This document shows positions 26,637-34,865 of a stretch of DNA of 50,755 nt, in pieces. The stretch comes from Emticicia agri (lineage in GTDB: Bacteria; Bacteroidota; Bacteroidia; Cytophagales; Spirosomataceae): positions 1 to 50,755 of the forward strand of contig CAMAQF010000021.1 in NCBI GenBank assembly GCA_945860265.1. The letters run 5' to 3'. Positions within the stretch are counted from its first letter, which is position 1. Each line of letters starts with the position of its first letter. The translations under genes were made by a program, and so were the position numbers. Below the pieces are notes generated by a model. The model was not told the DNA's origin and did not search any database. It saw only the letters and a program-made list of their open reading frames with translations.

Positions 26637-27202
26637 ACTTCGTTTTTAAAGAAATTATCTCGGTCTCAATAATATTATTTTCGGTCATTGATATTTTGGG
26701 GGCAATTCCGATTATTATTGATTTACGCAAAAAAGCGGGTAGTATTCATGCCGAACAAGCTACTTTGGTCGCTGGTGGCTTGATGATAACTTACCTATTT
26801 TTAGGTATTAGCATTTTGAATTTATTTGGCGTTGATGTTAAATCCTTCGCAATTGCTGGAGCTTTGATTTTGTTTTTGATTGGCTTTGAGATGATTTTGG
26901 GAAGAAGCATTTTCAAACACGAAACCACTGATAGTAAAGCTACTTCAATTGTGCCATTGGCTTTCCCGATTATTGCAGGGGCTGGTACTATGACGACAAT
27001 TATTTCGCTGAAGGCTGCTTATCAGGTTGAGAATATCATTATTGGAATTATGCTCAATTTGCTTGTAGTTTATATAGTTTTAAGGAACTCTCAACTAATA
27101 GAAAAAATTCTTGGCCCAACTGGTGCTGATATTCTTCGTAAAGTTTTTGGAATGATTCTGATTGCAATTTCTATCAAATTAATAAAAACGAACCTGTTTT
27201 AG
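26633..27202 (+). CDS. MarC-family membrane protein
   Basis: A 189-aa protein with six hydrophobic segments. MarC landmarks include DILGAIPIIIDLRKK, LGISILNLFGVDVKSFAIAG and PLAFPIIAGAGTMTT. The function of the family is unsettled; an earlier link to multiple antibiotic resistance has not held up. I take ATG 26633, whose ATGA overlaps the stop of the aminotransferase gene, over an upstream in-frame start at 26597. It ends at a strong terminator. Confidence 0.9.
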   Translation: MNFVFKEIISVSIILFSVIDILGAIPIIIDLRKKAGSIHAEQATLVAGGLMITYLFLGISILNLFGVDVKSFAIAGALILFLIGFEMILGRSIFKHETTDSKATSIVPLAFPIIAGAGTMTTIISLKAAYQVENIIIGIMLNLLVVYIVLRNSQLIEKILGPTGADILRKVFGMILIAISIKLIKTNLF

Positions 27203-27207
27203 TACAT

Positions 27208-27249
27208 AAAACGGTGTCTAAGCTAAGTCGAAGACACCGTTTTGTTTTC
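27208..27249 (+). terminator. Terminator of the aminotransferase-marC unit
   Basis: Perfect 12-bp arms AAAACGGTGTCT (27208-27219) and AGACACCGTTTT (27232-27243), followed by GTTTTC. Confidence 0.85.
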
Positions 27250-27263
27250 AAAATTTTGTATTT

Positions 27264-27377
27264 CTATTTTTTCTTTCTTAAATATACATTTCCGTGGTTT
27301 GACCTAATTTTAAATTTTTCACCACTACCATTGATTTTTCCAATAGCTGCATTTACAACTTGAAATTTAGTTTCTAA
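27264..27377 (-). pseudogene. Relic of a DUF4097-like (toastrack) protein C-terminus
   Basis: On the minus strand, 37 codons run between stops and end in VNAAIGKINGSGEKFKIR and SNHGNVYLRKKK, then TAG. The pattern (GKINGxGxKxxxRSxxGNVYLRK) is the typical last strand pair of DUF4097/toastrack adhesin-like proteins. No start codon and no upstream domain remain within the 230 nt before the next gene. It is therefore a decayed 3' end; the rest of the gap to 27605 shows nothing. Confidence 0.6.
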
Positions 27378-27605
27378 TTATATTTAGTTGAAAAATTAAT
27401 TAATGTTTCAGTAAGTCTAAAAATATTTTTTTTGAGTAAAAATCTAACATAATTAAGCGAGTATTGTTATCAAAAAGTCATCTATTTAGACAAAATATGT
27501 CCATTAATCTTGTTTCATTCTCCGTTCATCAAATGATTACAACGAAATTTGGCATTTTTGATTAGTTTTACCAAATTTTATTCTTCAAACTATTAATTCA
27601 AATTT

Positions 27606-30164
27606 ATGAAATTATTGAAATTTACTTTTTTAAGCTCGTTGATTTTGAGTGTAGCTCTCGGAGCAAATGCACAGAAAAAAGATGAAAAAAAAGCAGAAGA
27701 CCCTAAACCAGTTACCGCAGCCCCTGCTGCTCCAGCAAAACCTGCCGAAGCACCCAAAACAGGCCCAAAACCTTATAATGATATAATAACAGACAAAGCA
27801 AAAACCAGCAAAGGTTTGATGACCGTACACAAAATTGAAGACAAGTATTTCTTTGAAATCGGCGACTCTTTGATTGGACGTGACATCATGACCGTAACTC
27901 GTTACTCGAAAACTGCCGCTGGTGGTGGCATTTTTGGTGGTGAAGAGGTTAATCGTCAAGTAGTAAGATGGGAAAAAGGTCCGGAAAACAAACTTTTCTT
28001 GCGTTCAATCACCTTAGTTATTGCTAGTGCAGATAGTACAAAACCAATTTTTCAAGCAGTAAAAAATTCGAGTGCCGACCCAATCATCGGCGTATTTGAT
28101 ATAAAAGCCCTTAAAAAGGACACATCTTCGGTTATAGAAGTAACTGATTTCTTCAAAGGTGATAATCAAGTTTTTTCGCTTGACCCAATCAATAAACAAC
28201 TATTGAAAATTGCGGCAATTCAAGCTGACCGTTCGTTTATCCAACATATTCGTTCGTACCCAATCAACACTGAAATTCGTACAACCAAAACTTTTAGTGT
28301 TATACCTCCTTCGGTTTCATTAGTTCCAATTCCACAAATTGGTGGTTACTTACCAGCCTCTCGTGATGCAGGTGTTGTAACGATGGAATTCAACACTTCT
28401 ATGATAATTTTACCAAAAACTCCCATGCGTAAGCGTTATTTCGACCCGCGTGTTGGCTACTTTGCGAACCAATATGCTACTTTTGGTGAAGAATCACAAA
28501 AATCAGACAATGAGGTATTTGCTGTAAGATGGAAACTAGAACCTAAAACACCAGAAGATGCCGAACGCCAAAAGAGTGGAGATTTGATTGAGCCAAAAAA
28601 AGCAATAGTCTATTATATCGACCCAGCAACGCCACAAAAATGGCAAAAATACCTCAAATCAGGTGTTGACGACTGGCAAGTAGCTTTCGAAAAAGCAGGT
28701 TGGAAAAATGCAATTCGTGGCGAATACATGAATCCAAAAGACAGCTTAGGTTTGGAAGATGCTCGTTACTCGGTAATCAGATATTTTGCGGCTGATATTC
28801 AGAATGCTTACGGCCCGAACGTACACGACCCACGTAGCGGCGAGATTTTAGAAAGCCATATCGGTTGGTACCACAACGTCATGCGTTTGGTAAGAAACTG
28901 GTACATGATTCAGACTGCTGCTGCCGACCCTCGCTCAAGAAAGAAAAACTTTGATGATGAATTGATGGGACAATTGATTCGTTTTGTATCATCACACGAA
29001 GTTGGTCACACAATTGGTTTACGCCACAATATGGGTGCAAGCTCGGCTACACCTGTTGAAAAATTACGTGATAAAGAATGGGTTGCAAAAAATGGACACA
29101 CTTCATCTATCATGGATTATGCTCGTTTCAACTACGTAGCACAACCAGAAGATGGCGTAACGGATTTCTTCCCACGTATCGGTGATTATGACATTTGGGC
29201 GATTCAATGGGCTTATAAATACTTCTCAGAAGCAAAAAGTGCAACTGAAGAAAAATCAATCTTAAATGAATTGACGAAAGAAGCAGTTAAAGACCCTCGC
29301 AAGCGTTTTGGTACAGAGGTAAGTCCTTTCGACCCACGTTATCAAACAGAAGATTTGAGTGATAATGCAATGAAAGCTTCCGATTATGGTATCAAAAACT
29401 TACAAAGAATATTGCCACAATTGCCAGAATGGAGCAAAGAAAATGGCGAATCTTACAAAGAATTAGCTGAATTATATGCGAATGTAACAGGTCAATATCG
29501 TCGTTACATTGGTCACGTAACCAAAAATGTGGGCGGTATTTATGATACGCCAAAAACCTACGACATGGAAGGTTCGGTTTATGAAGTTGTGCCAAGAGCA
29601 ACTCAAAAAGAGGCCCTTAACTTCTTAAATCGTCAAGTTTTTGAAACACCAACTTGGATGCTCGACAAGAATATTTTAAATAAAATAAACCCAGAAACAG
29701 GCGTTGAGGCAGTAAAAGCCATTCAAGAAGCTACATTAAACAATCTTTTGGCAGGTGACCGTGCAGTGAGGTTAATGGAAACTGGTTCGGCAAGTGCAGC
29801 TAATTATAACTTAGATGAATTGATGATAGATTTGCGTGGAAGTATTTGGTCTGAATTAAAATCTAAGAAAATAATCGACATTTACCGCCGTAACCTACAG
29901 AAAGTATTTGTTGAGAAAGTAACTTCATTACTTACACCAGGCATGGCAGCGGTTTCATTCATTCCGCAAGGTGCAACTTATGGCTTTGAAACTCGTATGG
30001 TAGATTTGAAGAAAACTGATTTACCATCAATCGCAAGAGCACATTTGGAAGCCTTGAAAGGAGAAATCAAAGCAGCATTGCCATTAACAGTCGACAAAAT
30101 GAGCAAATATCACTTACAGGATGTATTGCAAAGAATTGATAATGCATTGAATCCCAATAAATAA
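27606..30164 (+). CDS. Secreted zinc-dependent metalloprotease (DUF5117/DUF5118/DUF4953 type)
   Basis: An 852-aa protein with signal peptide (cleavage near ANAQ) and a Lys/Pro/Ala-rich linker (KKDEKKAEDPKPVTAAPAAP). A large N-terminal region with KYFFEIGDSLIGRDIMTVTR is typical of DUF5117. The catalytic motif is HEVGHTIGLRH starting at His464, followed by SSIMDYARFNYVAQPEDG as the Met-turn. These large metallopeptidases are frequent in Bacteroidota and are presumed to act in the periplasm or outside the cell; substrates are unknown. It is monocistronic, with a strong terminator 22 nt downstream. Confidence 0.88.
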   Translation: MKLLKFTFLSSLILSVALGANAQKKDEKKAEDPKPVTAAPAAPAKPAEAPKTGPKPYNDIITDKAKTSKGLMTVHKIEDKYFFEIGDSLIGRDIMTVTRYSKTAAGGGIFGGEEVNRQVVRWEKGPENKLFLRSITLVIASADSTKPIFQAVKNSSADPIIGVFDIKALKKDTSSVIEVTDFFKGDNQVFSLDPINKQLLKIAAIQADRSFIQHIRSYPINTEIRTTKTFSVIPPSVSLVPIPQIGGYLPASRDAGVVTMEFNTSMIILPKTPMRKRYFDPRVGYFANQYATFGEESQKSDNEVFAVRWKLEPKTPEDAERQKSGDLIEPKKAIVYYIDPATPQKWQKYLKSGVDDWQVAFEKAGWKNAIRGEYMNPKDSLGLEDARYSVIRYFAADIQNAYGPNVHDPRSGEILESHIGWYHNVMRLVRNWYMIQTAAADPRSRKKNFDDELMGQLIRFVSSHEVGHTIGLRHNMGASSATPVEKLRDKEWVAKNGHTSSIMDYARFNYVAQPEDGVTDFFPRIGDYDIWAIQWAYKYFSEAKSATEEKSILNELTKEAVKDPRKRFGTEVSPFDPRYQTEDLSDNAMKASDYGIKNLQRILPQLPEWSKENGESYKELAELYANVTGQYRRYIGHVTKNVGGIYDTPKTYDMEGSVYEVVPRATQKEALNFLNRQVFETPTWMLDKNILNKINPETGVEAVKAIQEATLNNLLAGDRAVRLMETGSASAANYNLDELMIDLRGSIWSELKSKKIIDIYRRNLQKVFVEKVTSLLTPGMAAVSFIPQGATYGFETRMVDLKKTDLPSIARAHLEALKGEIKAALPLTVDKMSKYHLQDVLQRIDNALNPNK

Positions 30165-30185
30165 AAAACACATTTTTTAAGAGTC

Positions 30186-30218
30186 AAAGAGCGAGGCGAA
30201 AGTCTCGCTCTTTTTGGT
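30186..30218 (+). terminator. Terminator of the metalloprotease gene
   Basis: AAAGAGCGAG (30186-30195) pairs with CTCGCTCTTT (30204-30213), followed by T's. Confidence 0.85.
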
Positions 30219-30240
30219 TTTCATTATCTATTAATTTTTA

Positions 30241-30579
30241 GGCAAAGGTGGTACAGTCAGCAACGGCGGCAAAGCCAAAACCATTGATAATGGAAAAGTA
30301 GTTGTCTCTAAATATTTTTAAAAATCAATAATTGTTCTTCCAAAAGGGCAGTAATGATATTGCAAGAATAGATGCTCAAACTCGTGTAATTGTGATAAAT
30401 ATACCGAATATTAAAAATGTTGATGAAATAAAATGGGGTGAATCTCGTTTGAGAATTGATGATTTGGAATCCCTAAAGGGTATGATTTTTTATCAAATGT
30501 ACCAAATGCTATTCAAAAATCGTTAGAATCTCGTAAGGATGTTGACCCAACATTAAAAGTTGCCAACTTCAGATATTAA
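30241..30579 (+). pseudogene. Decayed C-terminus of a NucA-type DNA/RNA non-specific endonuclease
   Basis: Three frames joined together give GKGGTVSNGGKAKTIDNGKV, IIVLPKGSNDIARIDAQTRV and INIPN, then WGESRLRIDDLESLKGYDFL and SNVPNAIQKSLESRKD. This is the second half of a beta-beta-alpha-metal non-specific nuclease. Damage is clear: an in-frame TAA at 30319-30321, an extra G in the run at 30346-30348, and a lost base near 30481 where GYDF is expected. The N-terminal half with the catalytic DRGH motif is absent. The remainder of the gap to 30726 shows nothing recognisable. Confidence 0.78.
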
Positions 30580-30726
30580 AAATACAACAAGTTTTTAATA
30601 TTATTAGCGTAACAAAATACTTTACAATAGAATCAGCCACGAAGCGAATCACAAAAAATTTTGTTAATCAATAATCGGTTAATACTATGGCAATAAGACC
30701 GATTTCGCCGTTGATATATAATAAAT

Positions 30727-31188
30727 CTACGTTATTTTAGTGAGGCCGAATGTCATATAAGTATGGTCAATGCCATCTTCGACATAATCATGCCCAATAA
30801 GCTCAAAACCAAGCGATTGATAAAACTTAATTAAATAACTTTGTGCTCCAATCTTAATTGGTTCGTCGCCAAATAATTCAATCGTTTTTTCAATTGACTT
30901 TTGCATCAATAACTTGCCAATTCCGCTACCACGTGCTTGTGAAGAAGTTACAACCCGCCCAATTGAAGTATAACCTTCATAATAAACACTTTTATCAAAA
31001 AGGCGAGTGTAAGCAATTAATTTGTTATTTTTATCCCAAATCATAAAATGCCAAGCCAATTGATCTTTTCCATCGGCATCAACAAATGGGCAGTTTTGTT
31101 CAAAAACAAAAACTTCTTGCCGCAGCACCATAATAGCATAAAGTTCGTCAAGACTCAACTCATAAAAAGGCAAACAATTAATAATCAT
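30727..31188 (-). CDS. ElaA-like GNAT acetyltransferase
   Basis: A 153-aa protein. The opening LYAIMVLRQEVFVFEQNCPF and DADGKDQLAWHF is characteristic of the ElaA group of GNAT enzymes, and TSSQARGSGIGKLLMQK is the acetyl-CoA loop. The substrate is unknown. It is transcribed divergently from the TatD gene. Confidence 0.87.
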   Translation of the reverse strand: MIINCLPFYELSLDELYAIMVLRQEVFVFEQNCPFVDADGKDQLAWHFMIWDKNNKLIAYTRLFDKSVYYEGYTSIGRVVTSSQARGSGIGKLLMQKSIEKTIELFGDEPIKIGAQSYLIKFYQSLGFELIGHDYVEDGIDHTYMTFGLTKIT

Positions 31189-31222
31189 TTAAAATCTAAT
31201 TTTTATTAACCAAATGTTAGAA

Positions 31223-31230
31223 TATATTTG
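31223..31230 (+). promoter_or_regulatory. -7 box upstream of the TatD-family gene
   Basis: TATATTTG, a full TAnnTTTG match, 39 nt before the ATG. Confidence 0.55.
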
Positions 31231-31269
31231 TAAGAATTAAAGATAAATTCCAAATACGTCATTGTAAAA

Positions 31270-31944
31270 ATGTATATAAATATACACACTCACAATCCTG
31301 AGAAACAAGATAATCAACAAATAATATATAACCTGACTATTCCTCAATCTGAAGAAGCACTGGAAACTTTCCCAGATGAAACCATTCCAAACAATTGGCT
31401 TTCAGCAGGGATTCATCCATGGTACATCAACGAAAACAATCAAAAACTTCAACTCGAAAAACTCCGCCAACTTGCTAAACATCAAGACATTAAACTCATT
31501 GGTGAGTGCGGATTAGACCGACTAAAAGGAGCATCTCTGCCGCTTCAAGAAGAAATATTTATTAAACAAATCAGAATTGCTGAAGAAGTAAAAAAGCCAC
31601 TCATTATACATTGCGTAAAATGCTTTAACGAGTTGATTTCCATCAAAAAAATCGTTCGCCCAAAAGTCCCAATGATTGTTCACGGCTTCAATAATAATCT
31701 TACGATTGCCCAAATGTTACTCGATAAAGGTTTTTATTTATCACTTGGATCCACAATTTTGCAAGAAAATTCAAATGCTGCACAAATTTTATCTCAAATT
31801 CCGCTAGAAAAACTTTTTTTCGAAACTGACGATAAAGATATTTCTATTACCGAAATCTATGAAAAAGCATCTTTTATTCTAAAAACACCATTAAATAAGC
31901 TGGAAGATATTATTTTTGCTAATTATTTAGAAATCTGTGCTTAA
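31270..31944 (+). CDS. TatD-family metal-dependent hydrolase
   Basis: A 224-aa TIM-barrel hydrolase. Metal ligands are visible in order: HTH in INIHTHN, Glu in IGECGLDR, His in LIIHCVK, His in IVHGFNN and Asp in FFETDD. It is somewhat shorter than E. coli TatD (about 260 aa), as is usual for Bacteroidota members. TatD proteins are DNases or nucleases in repair or quality control; the exact role is open. It is followed 55 nt later by the SNF2 gene. Confidence 0.88.
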   Translation: MYINIHTHNPEKQDNQQIIYNLTIPQSEEALETFPDETIPNNWLSAGIHPWYINENNQKLQLEKLRQLAKHQDIKLIGECGLDRLKGASLPLQEEIFIKQIRIAEEVKKPLIIHCVKCFNELISIKKIVRPKVPMIVHGFNNNLTIAQMLLDKGFYLSLGSTILQENSNAAQILSQIPLEKLFFETDDKDISITEIYEKASFILKTPLNKLEDIIFANYLEICA

Positions 31945-31999
31945 ATATAGATCGAAATAGAGGACAATCGTGTCCAGTTTGTAAACAAAAAACAATAAA

Positions 32000-34792
32000 A
32001 TGAATAATTCCTTCAACGATACATTCAATAGTTTCAAACGACAAACTTGGCAATCAAAAAACATTAAACCAATTGATATTTTATTTAAGCTTGCTTCAGA
32101 TACGTTAGGTACTTTTGTTGAAATTGTTGACAAAAACCTAAATCCTGTTGAAGTAAATTATCAAGCTTATACTGGCGAGGTACGAAATGTTTTACGTCAA
32201 ATAGAAAGTATCCGTGAGCGTGAAGCGTTCGTAATAGAGTGGGGAAAAGAACAAGGAAGCCTGTATCTATCTGAACATGAATATTTACTTTCTGCTCTCA
32301 AAAACACCGATTTGTTGGTCAATGACAAAGGCGAACAAGTCAATATTGCTGATGAAGAACACCAAGTAGTTTTTGAGATAAAACCAATACCAACGAATGA
32401 AAAACGACTTTCGGTAAAGCCTGTTTTATTCGTTAATCATCAAGCCGTTGAAGCAATTCAAACAATTTCAGAAGGTTTTTTGATAGCTAAAAATACAATT
32501 TATGAAATCATGCCTTTAGGTCATAATTTCAATCGTTTAGATGCTTTTAGTTCAGAAATTGGTATAAATGACCTCGAAAAATATCTGTCATTATTGTTTT
32601 CTTATCTTGATAACTTCAAAGTTGAATACAAAAACTACAAAGTTGAAGAATTACGAGAAACTCGGGCCACTGAACCAGCTTTGGTTTTTGAGAAAATTGA
32701 TACCGACAATGCACTTCACCTAAGAATCACTCAAATTTTACAAGGTTTCGATGTTGAATTTCTGGAACAATTCGATTTGCATAAATGCGTAGAAATAAGC
32801 GAGTTAGAAGAAACAATCCGAGTAGTATATATAGAACAAAAACCAATTGAAGAGCTTTCGGATATTATTTTTAAACTACTGAAAAAACATATTCCGAAAG
32901 AAGTCAAAAAGAAAACCAACGAGATTTATCAAGAAGAAAACCTATTTGTGGTGCCACAAGAAATTGCAAATGGTTTTATTTACAATGAATTATCTACATT
33001 ATTGCTGAGTTGGAAACTCTTCGGGGCTGAAAAACTCAAATCTTATAAAATCAATACTTCTCAACCAAGATTAGATGTGAGCCTTTCATCAGGCATTGAT
33101 TTTTTAGAAGGAACTGCTACGCTGGATTTTGACGGTGAAAAAATATCGCTTTGGGAAGCCCTCACGCAATACCGCCAAAAACGATATGTTGAGCTCTCGG
33201 ATGGTTCGCATGCCCTAATGAATGAATCGTATGTGTTAAAATTACAGCGATTATTTAAGAAGAAAAAAGATAAAATTGAAATCTCGTTTTTTGACTTGCC
33301 GCTAGTTGAAGAATTGATTGATGAACGTAATTCATCAGCAGTTTTCAAAAAATCTAAGTCAATTTTTGAAGGTTTTAATAGCATAAAAAGCAATTCTAAA
33401 AAACTTCCGACAGTAAATGCCAAACTTCGCCCTTACCAAGAATATGGGTATCAATGGTTGAGTTATTTGAAAGAGCAAAAACTCGGCGGTTGTTTGGCCG
33501 ATGATATGGGTCTTGGAAAAACCATTCAGACGATTACCCTTCTGAGCGAAATTTACCCAAAACAAAAGAAACCTACGTTGGTTGTCATGCCCAAAAGTTT
33601 GTTATTTAACTGGAAAAATGAAATTCAGAAATTTAATCCAGCCATCACGACTTATACATATTATGCCGAAAACCGCAAAATTGAAGATGCCTTAAAGTCA
33701 AATTTGATATTTACGACATACGCCATGCTTCGCAACGATATTGAAATTTTTAAGGAAGTTGAGTTTTATTATGTGATACTTGACGAATCTCAAAACATTA
33801 AAAATATGATATCTCAGACTTCAAAAGCAGCACTTTTGATTCAATCTGAACATAAATTGGCATTAAGTGGCACGCCAATCGAAAATAATCTGGGCGAATT
33901 ATACTCACTTTTTCGTTTCCTAAATCCTGCCATGTTTGGTTCGGCACAAAATTTCAACGATAATTATCTGATTCCGATTCAAAAAAACCGTGATACCGAT
34001 GCGATTCTCGAACTTCGGAAAAAGATATATCCATTTATACTGAGAAGATTAAAATCAGAAGTTTTGACCGAACTTCCCGATAAAATCGAACAAACGCTGT
34101 ATGTCGAAATGTCGGAGCCGCAAGCAAGACTTTATGAGCAGCGACGTTTGTTTTATCAAGAAGCCATCAAGCAACAAATCAAGTCTTCGAGTATCGAAAA
34201 AAGTCAGTTTTTTATCTTTCAAGCTTTTAACGAACTTCGTCAAATTGCTTCTATTCCAGAAACAAAATCTGATGGAAAAATTGCTTCGCCAAAACTCGAA
34301 CTATTGACAGAACAAATGACCGATGCCATAGCGAATGGACATAAAGTTTTGGTTTTTGTTAATTATTTAGCCGCCATCGAACTTATCGAAGGTATTCTTG
34401 AAAAAGAAGGAATTGATTTTGTGAGCATGACTGGCTCGACCCGTGATCGCCAAAAACTCGTTGAAAGATTCCAAAACGACATCAATTGCAAGGCATTTGT
34501 AATGACACTTAAAACTGGAGGAACTGGCTTAAATCTAACAGCCGCAGACATGGTGTTCATCTTCGACCCATGGTGGAATGTAGCCGCCGAAAGTCAGGCG
34601 ATCGACCGTACCCACAGAATTGGCCAAACTCGAAAAGTGACGAGCTATAAACTCATAGCTCAAAATACAATTGAAGAAAAAATATTACTTTTACAAGATA
34701 AGAAAAAACAGCTCTTTGATGATGTAATTTCTGCAGATACCGCTTCAGTAAAAAGTTTAAGCGAAGACGATATTAATTATTTGTTGAAATAA
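32000..34792 (+). CDS. SNF2-family DNA-dependent ATPase
   Basis: A 930-aa protein. Residues 1-470 form an all-purpose SNF2-associated N-terminal region with no recognisable enzymatic motif and no SWIM CxC...CxH zinc finger. Residues about 470-930 are the Swi2/Snf2 motor: Walker A DDMGLGKTIQT (about 500), motif II VILDESQNIKN with DESQ instead of the usual DEAH or DEAQ, SGTPIENNLGELYSLFRFLNP, MTLKTGGTGLNLTAAD and HRIGQTRKV. Bacterial SNF2 ATPases move on or remodel protein-DNA complexes and appear in repair, transcription and defence. The gene directly downstream encodes a large partner-like protein. Confidence 0.92.
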   Translation: MNNSFNDTFNSFKRQTWQSKNIKPIDILFKLASDTLGTFVEIVDKNLNPVEVNYQAYTGEVRNVLRQIESIREREAFVIEWGKEQGSLYLSEHEYLLSALKNTDLLVNDKGEQVNIADEEHQVVFEIKPIPTNEKRLSVKPVLFVNHQAVEAIQTISEGFLIAKNTIYEIMPLGHNFNRLDAFSSEIGINDLEKYLSLLFSYLDNFKVEYKNYKVEELRETRATEPALVFEKIDTDNALHLRITQILQGFDVEFLEQFDLHKCVEISELEETIRVVYIEQKPIEELSDIIFKLLKKHIPKEVKKKTNEIYQEENLFVVPQEIANGFIYNELSTLLLSWKLFGAEKLKSYKINTSQPRLDVSLSSGIDFLEGTATLDFDGEKISLWEALTQYRQKRYVELSDGSHALMNESYVLKLQRLFKKKKDKIEISFFDLPLVEELIDERNSSAVFKKSKSIFEGFNSIKSNSKKLPTVNAKLRPYQEYGYQWLSYLKEQKLGGCLADDMGLGKTIQTITLLSEIYPKQKKPTLVVMPKSLLFNWKNEIQKFNPAITTYTYYAENRKIEDALKSNLIFTTYAMLRNDIEIFKEVEFYYVILDESQNIKNMISQTSKAALLIQSEHKLALSGTPIENNLGELYSLFRFLNPAMFGSAQNFNDNYLIPIQKNRDTDAILELRKKIYPFILRRLKSEVLTELPDKIEQTLYVEMSEPQARLYEQRRLFYQEAIKQQIKSSSIEKSQFFIFQAFNELRQIASIPETKSDGKIASPKLELLTEQMTDAIANGHKVLVFVNYLAAIELIEGILEKEGIDFVSMTGSTRDRQKLVERFQNDINCKAFVMTLKTGGTGLNLTAADMVFIFDPWWNVAAESQAIDRTHRIGQTRKVTSYKLIAQNTIEEKILLLQDKKKQLFDDVISADTASVKSLSEDDINYLLK

Positions 34793-34865
34793 AAAAGCTT
34801 TTCACGATTTTGGCTTTTAGAAAAAATTTATGAAAGCTAAATGCTAACAGCCAAATATAATAAAC

